Positions 8,681 to 15,652 of a stretch of DNA of 64,000 nucleotides are shown here, in pieces. Every line of letters starts with the position of its first letter. The first letter of the stretch is position 1. Source of the DNA: Fusicatenibacter_A intestinipullorum (lineage in GTDB: Bacteria > Bacillota > Negativicutes > Acidaminococcales > Acidaminococcaceae); the NCBI GenBank assembly GCA_019117495.1, contig DWZP01000031.1, positions 1 to 64,000 of the forward strand, written 5' to 3'. The position numbers and the translations under genes were made by a program. The notes below the pieces were generated by a model. The model saw nothing but the letters and a program-made list of their open reading frames with translations, did not search any database and was not told the DNA's origin.

Positions 8681-8762
8681 CAGGGGAGCTTACAGATAGG
8701 CTGAGAGGAAGCTGTGCGCTTCGACCCTAAACCTGATTTGGATAATGCCAACGTAGGGAATG
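8681..8762 (+). ncRNA. TPP riboswitch (THI element)
   Basis: The conserved pyrimidine-sensing part GGCTGAGA is at 8699-8706. ACCCT and ACCTGATTTGGATAATGCC then ACGTAGGGA lie at 8714-8759. These match the THI-box core almost base for base. It precedes a terminator and the thiazole operon, so excess thiamin diphosphate should switch transcription off. Confidence 0.95.
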
Positions 8763-8773
8763 TTTGCAGATAG

Positions 8774-8807
8774 CGGCAAGTGCCTTGTTGGTGCTTGCCG
8801 TTTCTTT
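8774..8807 (+). terminator. Terminator of the TPP riboswitch expression platform
   Basis: CGGCAAG at 8774-8780 pairs with CTTGCCG at 8794-8800, followed by TTTCTTT. It lies immediately after the TPP aptamer. Confidence 0.8.
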
Positions 8808-8840
8808 ATATCAGGCAGTTGCAATTTAATATGCCGTTAG

Positions 8841-8902
8841 AGTGAGCAAAGCTCATGAAGGGGTGCACCACCGCGGGTGCAGGCTTCTTCATGGGCTTTT
8901 TT
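8841..8902 (+). ncRNA. Candidate HMP-PP (thiS-motif) riboswitch embedded in a terminator
   Basis: GCTCATGAAG at 8851-8860 pairs with CTTCATGGGC at 8887-8896 (one G-T pair) and is followed by six T residues. The apical part contains GGGTGCACCACCGCGGGTGC (8861-8880), much richer in structure than a plain terminator loop. HMP-PP riboswitches are known for being built almost entirely into an intrinsic terminator directly upstream of thiS, often after a TPP riboswitch; this arrangement and position fit. I did not have the family covariance model to confirm the conserved bases. Confidence 0.65.
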
Positions 8903-8925
8903 AATTGCGGCGGAAAGGAGAAAAG

Positions 8926-9120
8926 ATGCGCGTTAACGGAAAAGACATTGAACTTAAACGCGGTATGACGCTGGCGGAATTTTTGGCTGAACATAACTAC
9001 CGCGCAGAACTGGTGGCAGTGGAGCGCAACGGGCAGATTGTGCCGCGTGCGGAATTTGGCGCAGCCGTTTTAACAGACGGCGACGAACTGGAAATTGTAA
9101 GTTTTGTGGGAGGAGGTTAA
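8926..9120 (+). CDS. thiS: Sulfur carrier protein ThiS
   Basis: A 64-residue ubiquitin-like protein ending in Gly-Gly (SFVGGG). The C-terminal Gly is adenylated by ThiF, converted to a thiocarboxylate, and supplies sulfur to ThiG. The ATG at 8926 follows AAAGGAG at 8914-8920; an upstream TTG at 8905 lies in the leader and is not the start. First gene of the thiazole operon. Confidence 0.95.
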   Translation: MRVNGKDIELKRGMTLAEFLAEHNYRAELVAVERNGQIVPRAEFGAAVLTDGDELEIVSFVGGG

Positions 9121-9124
9121 AGCC

Positions 9125-9712
9125 GTGGCAGATGATTTTAACGGGCAGCTTGCACAAGTGCGCGTGGGCATTGCCGGGCTGGGCGGTTTGGGCTCGCACA
9201 TAGCGGTGTTTTTGGCGCGTGCGGGCGTAAAACACCTGCACCTTGTTGATTTTGACCGTGTGGACGAAAGCAATTTAAACCGTCAGCATTACTTTTTGCG
9301 CGACGTGGGCAGGCTTAAAACAGAAGCGCTGGCGGAGCAGCTTTTGGCAATTAACCCTGCGCTCAAAATTAAAACAGAAAATATAAAACTTACGGAAACA
9401 AACGCCGCGGCTGTTTTTAAAGCTGACGGCATTATCTGCGAAGCGGTGGACAGGCCGGAAACCAAAGCAATGCTTGTAAACACACTGCTTGCCGCTTATG
9501 CGGATAAAACGCTTATTGCGTGCAGCGGGCTGGCGGGCGCAGGGCGCAGCAACGCCATTAAAACGCGGCGCATAAGCAAAAACTTTTATTTGTGCGGCGA
9601 CGGCGAAAGCGGCATAGAAACCTGCGGGCGGCTTTCGGCGCCGAGGGCAGCTCTATGTGCGGCGCATGCGGCAAACCTTGCTCTGGCACTTATTTTAGGA
9701 TTGGAGGAATAA
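9125..9712 (+). CDS. thiF: ThiS adenylyltransferase ThiF
   Basis: A 195-residue E1-like enzyme with the ATP-binding GIAGLGGLGSH, the acidic HLVDFDRVDESNLNRQHY, and CGDGESGIETCG near the C terminus. It adenylates the ThiS C terminus. A GTG start at 9125 is chosen because AGGAGG at 9111-9116 sits eight bases upstream; the longer TTG frame would begin inside thiS. The short length matches the ThiF-family-2 proteins found with ThiH in anaerobes. Confidence 0.9.
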   Translation: MADDFNGQLAQVRVGIAGLGGLGSHIAVFLARAGVKHLHLVDFDRVDESNLNRQHYFLRDVGRLKTEALAEQLLAINPALKIKTENIKLTETNAAAVFKADGIICEAVDRPETKAMLVNTLLAAYADKTLIACSGLAGAGRSNAIKTRRISKNFYLCGDGESGIETCGRLSAPRAALCAAHAANLALALILGLEE

Positions 9713-9714
9713 CA

Positions 9715-10479
9715 ATGGAAGATGCACTTATTTTAGGCGGGCATAAATTTACCAGCCGCTTTATTTTGGGCAGCGGCAAATATTCTCTGGAGCTTATTAA
9801 GGCGGCGGTGGAAAACGCCGGTGCGGAAATTTTAACGCTGGCCCTGCGCCGCGTAAACGACGGAGGCATGGCCAATATTTTAGATTATATCCCCAAAGGC
9901 ATTACGCTTTTGCCCAACACCAGCGGCGCACGCACCGCACAGGAAGCTGTGCGCATTGCCCGCCTGGCGCGCGAGGTATGCGGCAGTGATTTTGTAAAGA
10001 TAGAAGTAATCCGCGACAGCAAATACCTGCTGCCCGATAATTACGAAACAATTAAGGCAACGGAAATTTTGGCGGCAGAGGGCTTTGTGGTAATGCCCTA
10101 TATGTACCCTGATTTAAACACCGCGCGCGACCTGGCAAATGCCGGTGCTGCCTGCGTAATGCCGCTTGGCGCGCCTATCGGCAGCAACATGGGGCTGCTA
10201 ACAAAAGAGTTTATACAAATTTTAATTGATGAAATTGACATGCCCGTTATCGTCGATGCCGGTATCGGTTCTCCTTCGCAGGCGTGCGAAGCAATGGAAA
10301 TGGGCGCGGCGGCAGTAATGGCCAATACAGCCCTTGCCACCAGCGGCGATATTCCCGCCATGGCGGAAGCGTTTAAGCTGGCAATTAATGCCGGACGAAA
10401 AGCCTACCTTGCCGGGCTTGGAGCAGTAAACGGGCGCGCGTCGGCAAGCAGCCCGCTGACAGGTTTTATAGGGGAGTGA
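9715..10479 (+). CDS. thiG: Thiazole synthase ThiG
   Basis: A 254-residue TIM-barrel enzyme that joins deoxyxylulose 5-phosphate, ThiS thiocarboxylate and dehydroglycine into the thiazole phosphate. Motifs seen are SRFILGSGKY, the Schiff-base lysine in FVKIEVIRD, the phosphate loop PVIVDAGIGSPSQA and MGAAAVMANTALA. The ATG at 9715 follows TTGGAGGAATAACA. The stop codon lies just before the thiH start, so translation is likely coupled. Confidence 0.95.
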   Translation: MEDALILGGHKFTSRFILGSGKYSLELIKAAVENAGAEILTLALRRVNDGGMANILDYIPKGITLLPNTSGARTAQEAVRIARLAREVCGSDFVKIEVIRDSKYLLPDNYETIKATEILAAEGFVVMPYMYPDLNTARDLANAGAACVMPLGAPIGSNMGLLTKEFIQILIDEIDMPVIVDAGIGSPSQACEAMEMGAAAVMANTALATSGDIPAMAEAFKLAINAGRKAYLAGLGAVNGRASASSPLTGFIGE

Positions 10480-10484
10480 CGCTG

Positions 10485-11663
10485 ATGAAGGAAAAACAAA
10501 ACCTTGCGGCAGCTGCGCAGGACTGCATGGCCTACCTGCCGGGAATGGAAGTAATAGAATCGGATATTTTGCGCGAAGTGCAGTGCGCGGCGGACAGCGT
10601 GGATTTTAACGCTTTTAAGGAGCTGGACGTAAAGGCCGCGCTTATGCGCAAACACAAAACGGTACAGGATTTTGCGGCGCTTCTTTCACCGGCGGCGCTG
10701 CCGTTTTTGGAAGAAATGGCGCAGCAGGCAAGGAAGCTTACTTTTAAGTGGTTCGGCGCGGCACGCAGCATTTTTACGCCGCTGTACCTTGCCAATTACT
10801 GCGAAAATTACTGCGTTTACTGCGGCTTTAACTGCCATAACAAAATTAACCGCTTAAAGCTGGACGAAGACGGCATGGAACGCGAAATGCAGGCTATTGC
10901 CGCTACCGGCCTGCGTGAAATTTTGCTTTTAACCGGCGAAAGCCGCAGCATGAGCGGCGTGGAATATATTGCTTCTGCCGTAAGGCTGGCGCGCAAGTAT
11001 TTTGCCGTTGTAGGGCTTGAGGTATACCCGCTGAACAGTGACGAATACGCGTACCTGCACGAATGCGGCGCGGATTATGTAACGGTGTTTCAGGAAACTT
11101 ATGATGTTGATGCTTATGCCAAACTGCATCTGGCCGGGCATAAGCGTGTGTTTCCGTACCGTTTTTACACGCAGGAGCGCGCGTTAAAAGGCGGCATGCG
11201 CGGCGTGGCGTTTGCGCCGCTGATAGGGCTGAGCGGCTTTTGCCGCGATATTTTTGCCTGCGGTTTGCACGCATATTTGGTGCAGCGCAAATACCCGGCT
11301 GCGGAAATAAGCTTTTCGTGCCCGCGCCTGCGCCCGGCGGAAGGCAACGAACTGCCGCCGGAGGACAACGGCACGGATTTGCGGCATTTAGTGCAGGCAG
11401 TGTGCGCTTACCGCCTGTTTATGCCGCAGGCAGGCATTACCGTTTCCAGCCGTGAAGGCGCCGGAGTGCGCGATAATCTTTTGCAGATTGCTGCAACAAA
11501 AATTTCCGCAGGCGTAAGCACGGGCATCGGCACGCACAGCAAGCAGGAGCGTGAGGGCGACGAGCAGTTTGAAATTGACGATAACCGCAGCGTGGACGAG
11601 GTGTTTAACAGTATAAAAAAAGCCGGCTTACAGCCGGTGCTTACGGATGGCAGTTATGTATAA
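10485..11663 (+). CDS. thiH: 2-iminoacetate (dehydroglycine) synthase ThiH
   Basis: A 392-residue radical SAM tyrosine lyase. CENYCVYCGF provides the CxxxCxxC iron-sulfur cluster ligands at about residues 108-115. It cleaves tyrosine to dehydroglycine and p-cresol, the oxygen-independent alternative to ThiO, consistent with an anaerobe. The ATG at 10485 is preceded by GGGGAG at 10471-10476; an in-frame GTG at 10476 overlaps the ribosome site and is unlikely. Confidence 0.95.
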   Translation: MKEKQNLAAAAQDCMAYLPGMEVIESDILREVQCAADSVDFNAFKELDVKAALMRKHKTVQDFAALLSPAALPFLEEMAQQARKLTFKWFGAARSIFTPLYLANYCENYCVYCGFNCHNKINRLKLDEDGMEREMQAIAATGLREILLLTGESRSMSGVEYIASAVRLARKYFAVVGLEVYPLNSDEYAYLHECGADYVTVFQETYDVDAYAKLHLAGHKRVFPYRFYTQERALKGGMRGVAFAPLIGLSGFCRDIFACGLHAYLVQRKYPAAEISFSCPRLRPAEGNELPPEDNGTDLRHLVQAVCAYRLFMPQAGITVSSREGAGVRDNLLQIAATKISAGVSTGIGTHSKQEREGDEQFEIDDNRSVDEVFNSIKKAGLQPVLTDGSYV

Positions 11664-12222
11664 AAATTTTGTTTGCGTTACGGACAGAAAAATAAGCCGC
11701 GCGCCATTTTTGCAGCAGATAGAAACAATCTGCACACTGCGCCCCAAAGCGCTTATTTTGCGCGAAAAGGATTTAACCGAAGCGGAATACACGCAGCTTG
11801 CACAGAAGGTACAGGCAGTTTGCAAAAACTGTGGCGTTAAATTTATTGTACATACCTTCTGGCGGGCGGGGCTGGCGCTCGGTGCGGACGGAGTTCACCT
11901 GCCGTTGCCCGTATGCACCGCAATGACATCGGCAGAGCGTTTGCAGGCAGGGCGCTTTGGCGTTTCCGTACATAGTGCGGAAGAAGCAAAGGCAGCGCTT
12001 GCTTTGGGCGCGGCATATTTAACAGCCGGACATATTTACGCAAGCAGCTGCAAACAGGGCGTGCCGCCGCGCGGCCCGGCGTTTTTAAAGGAAATCTGCA
12101 CGCTGAGCCCGGTGCCTGTTTATGCCATTGGCGGTATCGGGCTTAATAAGGCGCAGCTTGAAGAAGTGCTGGCGTGCGGCGCTGCGGGGGCGTGCGTGCG
12201 CAGCGCGTTTATGCGGCTTTAA
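11656..12222 (+). CDS. thiE: Thiamin-phosphate synthase-like protein (ThiE/TenI)
   Basis: A 188-residue TIM barrel with ADGVHLPLP, SVHSAEEA, the phosphate-binding part YASSCKQGVPPRG and VYAIGGIGL, as in ThiE and its paralogue TenI. ThiE couples HMP-PP with thiazole phosphate; TenI aromatises the thiazole. Position at the end of thiSFGH fits either, and I cannot separate them by eye. The start overlaps the thiH stop; ATG at 11647 is an alternative. The stop codon overlaps the stop of the convergent methyltransferase at TTAA. Confidence 0.8.
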   Translation: MYKNFVCVTDRKISRAPFLQQIETICTLRPKALILREKDLTEAEYTQLAQKVQAVCKNCGVKFIVHTFWRAGLALGADGVHLPLPVCTAMTSAERLQAGRFGVSVHSAEEAKAALALGAAYLTAGHIYASSCKQGVPPRGPAFLKEICTLSPVPVYAIGGIGLNKAQLEEVLACGAAGACVRSAFMRL

Positions 12223-12968
12223 AGCTTAACGGCCTTAACGCAGAACATTGGCACGGGAATATAAAAAATATCTTCGGCGGCGTAAATGCGGCTGCCTACC
12301 GTAGTATCCGTGCTGACGCTGCAAAGCCCGGTGCTTTGCAGAAATTTTTCGTCCCACTGCGGGCGGTTATAGGCGCTGATGTCCAGCATATGGTAAATGT
12401 TATGGCATTCGTCCAAAAGCTCCGGCGCAATATCCGCATGGGCGTTTTTGGCAGGCAGCTTCTGGCTGTGGTGCGCGCGGGCATATTCGGCGTCGTAATT
12501 TAAAAGCAGGCCGCCCGGTTTAAGCACGCGCAGCCACTCACGGTAGGCGGTTTCCGGGTGGGGCAGGTTCCACATTACATTGCGGCTTATTATAGCGTCA
12601 AAACTTGCGTCCGCAAAATCCAGCGCTTCGGCGTCCATAACCATAAATTCTGCATTGCTGCGTTCTGCGGCGGCAAGTGCCCTGGCGGCTTCAATCATTT
12701 CCGGGGTCAGGTCAATGCCGGTAACGCGGTGCTTCTGCCCCAGCAAAATGCCAAAAAAGCCTGCGCCGCAGCCAATGTCCAAAATTTTTAAACTGCGGTT
12801 CTGCGGCAGGTGGCGCATAATTTCCTGCTGCCATAAAAGCTGTTTATCGCTGTGCAGCTCTGCCTTGCGCAGATTGGCAAAGCCTGTGCTGCGTTTTTGC
12901 CAGTAGCCGGTTATATATTCTTTTTCGTTTGTGCGGTGGATGATGCTTGCTGCGGAAATTTCACTCAT
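12219..12968 (-). CDS. Class I SAM-dependent methyltransferase
   Basis: A 249-residue Rossmann-fold methyltransferase with motif I LDIGCGAGFFG, VTGIDLTPEMI, and the post-II/III region MDAEALDFADASFDAII then VLKPGGLLLNYD. Its ATG follows AAAGGAG and lies 12 bases after the stop of the binding-protein gene, so the two are one operon. The target is unknown. Genomic pairing with a NikA-like binding protein suggests a role with the ligand taken up by that protein, but this is inference. Confidence 0.8.
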   Translation of the reverse strand: MSEISAASIIHRTNEKEYITGYWQKRSTGFANLRKAELHSDKQLLWQQEIMRHLPQNRSLKILDIGCGAGFFGILLGQKHRVTGIDLTPEMIEAARALAAAERSNAEFMVMDAEALDFADASFDAIISRNVMWNLPHPETAYREWLRVLKPGGLLLNYDAEYARAHHSQKLPAKNAHADIAPELLDECHNIYHMLDISAYNRPQWDEKFLQSTGLCSVSTDTTVGSRIYAAEDIFYIPVPMFCVKAVKL

Positions 12969-12980
12969 AATAATGCTCCT

Positions 12981-14510
12981 TTAATCTATGCTTAAATCCT
13001 TGGTTATTTCGTAATAATCGCAGGGGTGCGCGGCAAAGCCCTGAACCGTGTTTTTCATTACCAGCGTCATTTTTAAATGGGCAATGTAGGCAAAGGCGCT
13101 GCCGTCAACCAGCTTCCGGCTGATGGCTGCCGCAAGTTCCGTGCGCTTTTCGGGTCTGAACTCGCTGCCGAGCTGCCCTACGAGGCTTTCGGTATCGGGG
13201 TTATAGTAATTGCCGCTGTTGTAGGCGCTTTCCTTCAGCACGTGGGTGGTAAAATAATACTGCGCGTCACCGGTGGGCGCTGTAACAAAGGCTTTGGCGT
13301 AAATATCCCACTCGCCGCGGCGCAGAAAATCGGCATAACCGTCGGTTGCGTTAATTTCAAGGCGTATGCCTGTTTCTTTAAGCCAGCTTTGCGCGGCTTC
13401 TGCCAAAAGCGGCAGCTCCTGGCGGAAGCTGTAAGTAAGCCAGCGCAGGGTCAGCGTTTGGCCGTTTTTATCCACGTAACCGTCGCCGTCGGTATCCGTC
13501 CAGCCTGCTTCAGCAAGCAGCTGGCGTGCGCCTTGGGGGTTATATTCCGGCGCATGCACTTTAGCACCGCCAAAAGGCAGGTTCGGCGGAAACGGCCCGG
13601 CTGCGGCAATGCCGTTTCCCATCAGCTGCACTCTGGCGAAAGTTTCCTTGTCAAGGCTCATAACAACGGCGCGCCGTACGCGTTCATCCTGCAGGGCAGG
13701 CGTGTTAACGTTAAAGGCTGCCAAAAACGTGCGCGAGGTATCGGTGCTGCTGGTTTTATAAGCCGCGCTGTCTTTAAAAAGCGGCAGCGAAGCATAGGGC
13801 AGTCCCTGCGCGGCGTCAATTTCGCCGTTTTGCAGCGCCAGTGCCAGCGTGTTGCCGTCGGTAATGCTGCTGACGATAATTCTGTCTGTTTTCGGCACGC
13901 CGCCGTAGTAAGCGTGGTTTTTAACCAGCACAACTTCTTTCGGCGTCAGGCTTTCTACCATAAAGGGGCCGGTGCCGCTTATTTTTGTATCATCGCCGGT
14001 GCCGCGGCTCATATCAATAATGCAGCCGTAAGGGTCGCACAGGTAGTTAATCAGCACCGGCACTTTTGCGGCTGATGTAATGGTTACGGTCTGCCCCTCG
14101 GCGGTAATGCCCGTTATTTTTAAATCAACCCTGGCACGGTTGTGGCGGCTTATTAAATCCTCAAGGCAGGCTTTAACGGCTGCGCCTGTCATTTTGTTGC
14201 CGCTGGTAAAGTAAATATTGTCTTTTAAGGTAATTTTAACTGTGTTTTCGTTAATAAATTCGTACTTTTCGGCCAGCCACGGCTGAGGCTGCATGGCATC
14301 GTCAAATTTAAAAAGCGTTTCGCCTACGCCGTAGCGGATGGCGCTCCAGCCCTGATAGGCTTCGTGCGGGTCCATACCGGCGTTTTCGTTGGCAATGCCG
14401 TAGGCAGGCGTGCCGTAGCGGAATACCTTTTCGCCGCCGGGGGCGGCGTTGTTGCCGCAGGCAGAGGTTAAAAGCGCGGCGGAAAGTACAAGCAAAGCTA
14501 AAAATTTCAT
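12981..14510 (-). CDS. NikA-like ABC transporter substrate-binding lipoprotein
   Basis: A 509-residue family 5 (oligopeptide/nickel type) binding protein. The first residues MKFLALLVLSAALLTSAC form a lipoprotein signal with the acylated Cys. YGVGETLFKFDDAMQPQPWLAE, TSGNKMTGAAVKACLEDL and VRRAVVMSLDKETFA are typical of NikA/CntA relatives, which bind nickel or metal-chelator complexes. The start at 14510 is preferred over TTG 14522 because GGGTGA precedes it and the signal peptide then begins correctly. No permease or ATPase gene is nearby, so it must share a transporter encoded elsewhere. A structured leader precedes it. Confidence 0.85.
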   Translation of the reverse strand: MKFLALLVLSAALLTSACGNNAAPGGEKVFRYGTPAYGIANENAGMDPHEAYQGWSAIRYGVGETLFKFDDAMQPQPWLAEKYEFINENTVKITLKDNIYFTSGNKMTGAAVKACLEDLISRHNRARVDLKITGITAEGQTVTITSAAKVPVLINYLCDPYGCIIDMSRGTGDDTKISGTGPFMVESLTPKEVVLVKNHAYYGGVPKTDRIIVSSITDGNTLALALQNGEIDAAQGLPYASLPLFKDSAAYKTSSTDTSRTFLAAFNVNTPALQDERVRRAVVMSLDKETFARVQLMGNGIAAAGPFPPNLPFGGAKVHAPEYNPQGARQLLAEAGWTDTDGDGYVDKNGQTLTLRWLTYSFRQELPLLAEAAQSWLKETGIRLEINATDGYADFLRRGEWDIYAKAFVTAPTGDAQYYFTTHVLKESAYNSGNYYNPDTESLVGQLGSEFRPEKRTELAAAISRKLVDGSAFAYIAHLKMTLVMKNTVQGFAAHPCDYYEITKDLSID

Positions 14511-14522
14511 AGAATCACCCAA

Positions 14523-14653
14523 ATAAAAAAGCCATGAAGAAACTGCCGCTTATCGAAGCGGTTACAGCCTTCATGGCTTTTGTTTATATTTTAAAAGAAT
14601 AATTTTAACAGCTGCTCCGGCAGCCATGCGGTTGTTCCTGCAACCTGTAATTT
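14523..14653 (-). promoter_or_regulatory. Structured leader RNA with terminator before the binding-protein gene
   Basis: Read on the minus strand, the leader has GGTTG/CAACC and GCTGC/GCAGC hairpins enclosed by ACAG/CTGT (about 14609-14650). About 30 bases later comes a strong hairpin: AAGCCATGAAG pairs with CTTCATGGCTT (14528-14580) with a nested CCGCTT/AAGCGG, followed by a run of six T. This is the layout of a metabolite- or metal-sensing attenuator. I do not recognise the aptamer class. Confidence 0.5.
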
Positions 14654-14684
14654 ATTATAAAACTTAAAGCGGACTCTATGTCAA
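14654..14684 (-). promoter_or_regulatory. Probable promoter of the binding-protein/methyltransferase operon
   Basis: On the minus strand, TTGACA (14679-14684) and TATAAT (14654-14659) are separated by 19 bases, slightly long. It overlaps the end of the upstream membrane-protein gene and starts transcription just ahead of the structured leader. Confidence 0.55.
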
Positions 14685-15340
14685 GCCCTGCTGCTTAAAA
14701 AAGAAACAAATTTTACGTGCTTATCCATGTATTCGCCAATACTGCCTATAACCTTGCCCATGGTAAAGGCGGCAAGTATTGTGCCGAAGCCCAGCCCGTC
14801 CACACGGCCCAGAAAGAAAAAGGTCATGGCGGCGGTAACTGCAAGGCAGATAACGTCAAAACCTATTTTAATGCGCGCATAGCTCCAGCCGGTAATGGCG
14901 GCAAGCTCACGCGGAAAAAGGTCGGTTGGTATAATTGGCAGCTGGCAGCGGTTGGCAAGCGCCACGCCAAAGCAGATAACAATGTAGCTGATGATAAAAT
15001 AAATAATATCAAGCGTCAGGCTCTGCGGCAGCTGCTTAATCCACATTTCGTGTACATCAATCATGGCGCTGAAGGCCGAGCCGACAACGAAGCTGAACAG
15101 GTATACCGGCACAAAGTGTTTGCTTAAAAGCATCAGGCTGAGCACCAGCGAAACCTGAAAAACCTCCGTCCATGCGCCGAGCGTTATAACCGGCAGCACA
15201 TCGGCAAAGGCGTAAGGCACACTGGAAATTGCCGAAATGCCGGAACCGGAATGCAGCATTAAAACAACGCCCAGGCTGTTGATGATAATGACCAGAAGCA
15301 GCGACAGTTCGCCGCGGATGGTAAGTTTGTTTTCCTGCAT
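14681..15340 (-). CDS. YczE/YitT-type integral membrane protein
   Basis: A 219-residue protein with about five hydrophobic segments, including LLLVIIINSLGVVLMLHSGSG and VFQVSLVLSLMLL. It resembles the YczE/YyaS group of membrane proteins of unknown function in Firmicutes. Its ATG follows GAGGGG. It is upstream of the binding-protein operon on the same strand but separated by 170 bases with a new promoter. Two 20-bp palindromes lie in its upstream region. Confidence 0.7.
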   Translation of the reverse strand: MQENKLTIRGELSLLLVIIINSLGVVLMLHSGSGISAISSVPYAFADVLPVITLGAWTEVFQVSLVLSLMLLSKHFVPVYLFSFVVGSAFSAMIDVHEMWIKQLPQSLTLDIIYFIISYIVICFGVALANRCQLPIIPTDLFPRELAAITGWSYARIKIGFDVICLAVTAAMTFFFLGRVDGLGFGTILAAFTMGKVIGSIGEYMDKHVKFVSFLSSRA

Positions 15341-15375
15341 AAAAAATCCCCCTCAAAACAAAAATACATTATATA

Positions 15376-15404
15376 ATTATAAAACTCTGCCTTGCTCAGC
15401 GCAA
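15376..15404 (-). promoter_or_regulatory. Promoter of the YczE-like gene
   Basis: On the minus strand TTGCGC (15399-15404), 17-bp spacer, TATAAT (15376-15381). It lies 36 bases before the start codon. Confidence 0.7.
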
Positions 15405-15453
15405 GAAGTGAATTGCCGGTCAGTAAAATTTTGCGGGAATTTAACACGGGGTT

Positions 15454-15513
15454 TTATAAGTTATAACTGATAAACAACGCTGAAATTACAATTTTATCAG
15501 TTATAACTGATAA
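15454..15513. promoter_or_regulatory. Two tandem 20-bp palindromic operators
   Basis: TTATCAGTTATAACTGATAA at 15494-15513 is a perfect 20-bp palindrome. A near-identical copy, with A instead of C at the fifth position, lies at 15454-15473. The copies are exactly 40 bp apart, about four helical turns, between the divergent yczE-like and pcrA genes. This geometry fits cooperative binding of a dimeric regulator; which one is unknown. Confidence 0.75.
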
Positions 15514-15652
15514 GATTTTAAGAGAGTACTTGCGAAAATTACATTAAAGATTTACGGCAAAGCGGCAGGAAAATTTCAGGAAGGGGAGAATAATAATAAA
15601 GTTATGCTGATATAGAATGAATGTATTTAGTTAGTATTTTATGGAGGAAAGA

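Noticed and set aside
8851..8902. T-box leader
   Set aside because: GGGTGCACCACCGCG recalls the T-box GGGTGG-ACCGCG bulge, but there is no specifier stem, no amino-acid gene, and the whole element sits inside one terminator. The HMP-PP class fits better.
13077..14075. Long plus-strand frame opposite the binding-protein gene
   Set aside because: No ribosome site or family pattern. The minus-strand gene has clear signal peptide and motifs, so this is a shadow frame of GC-rich codons.
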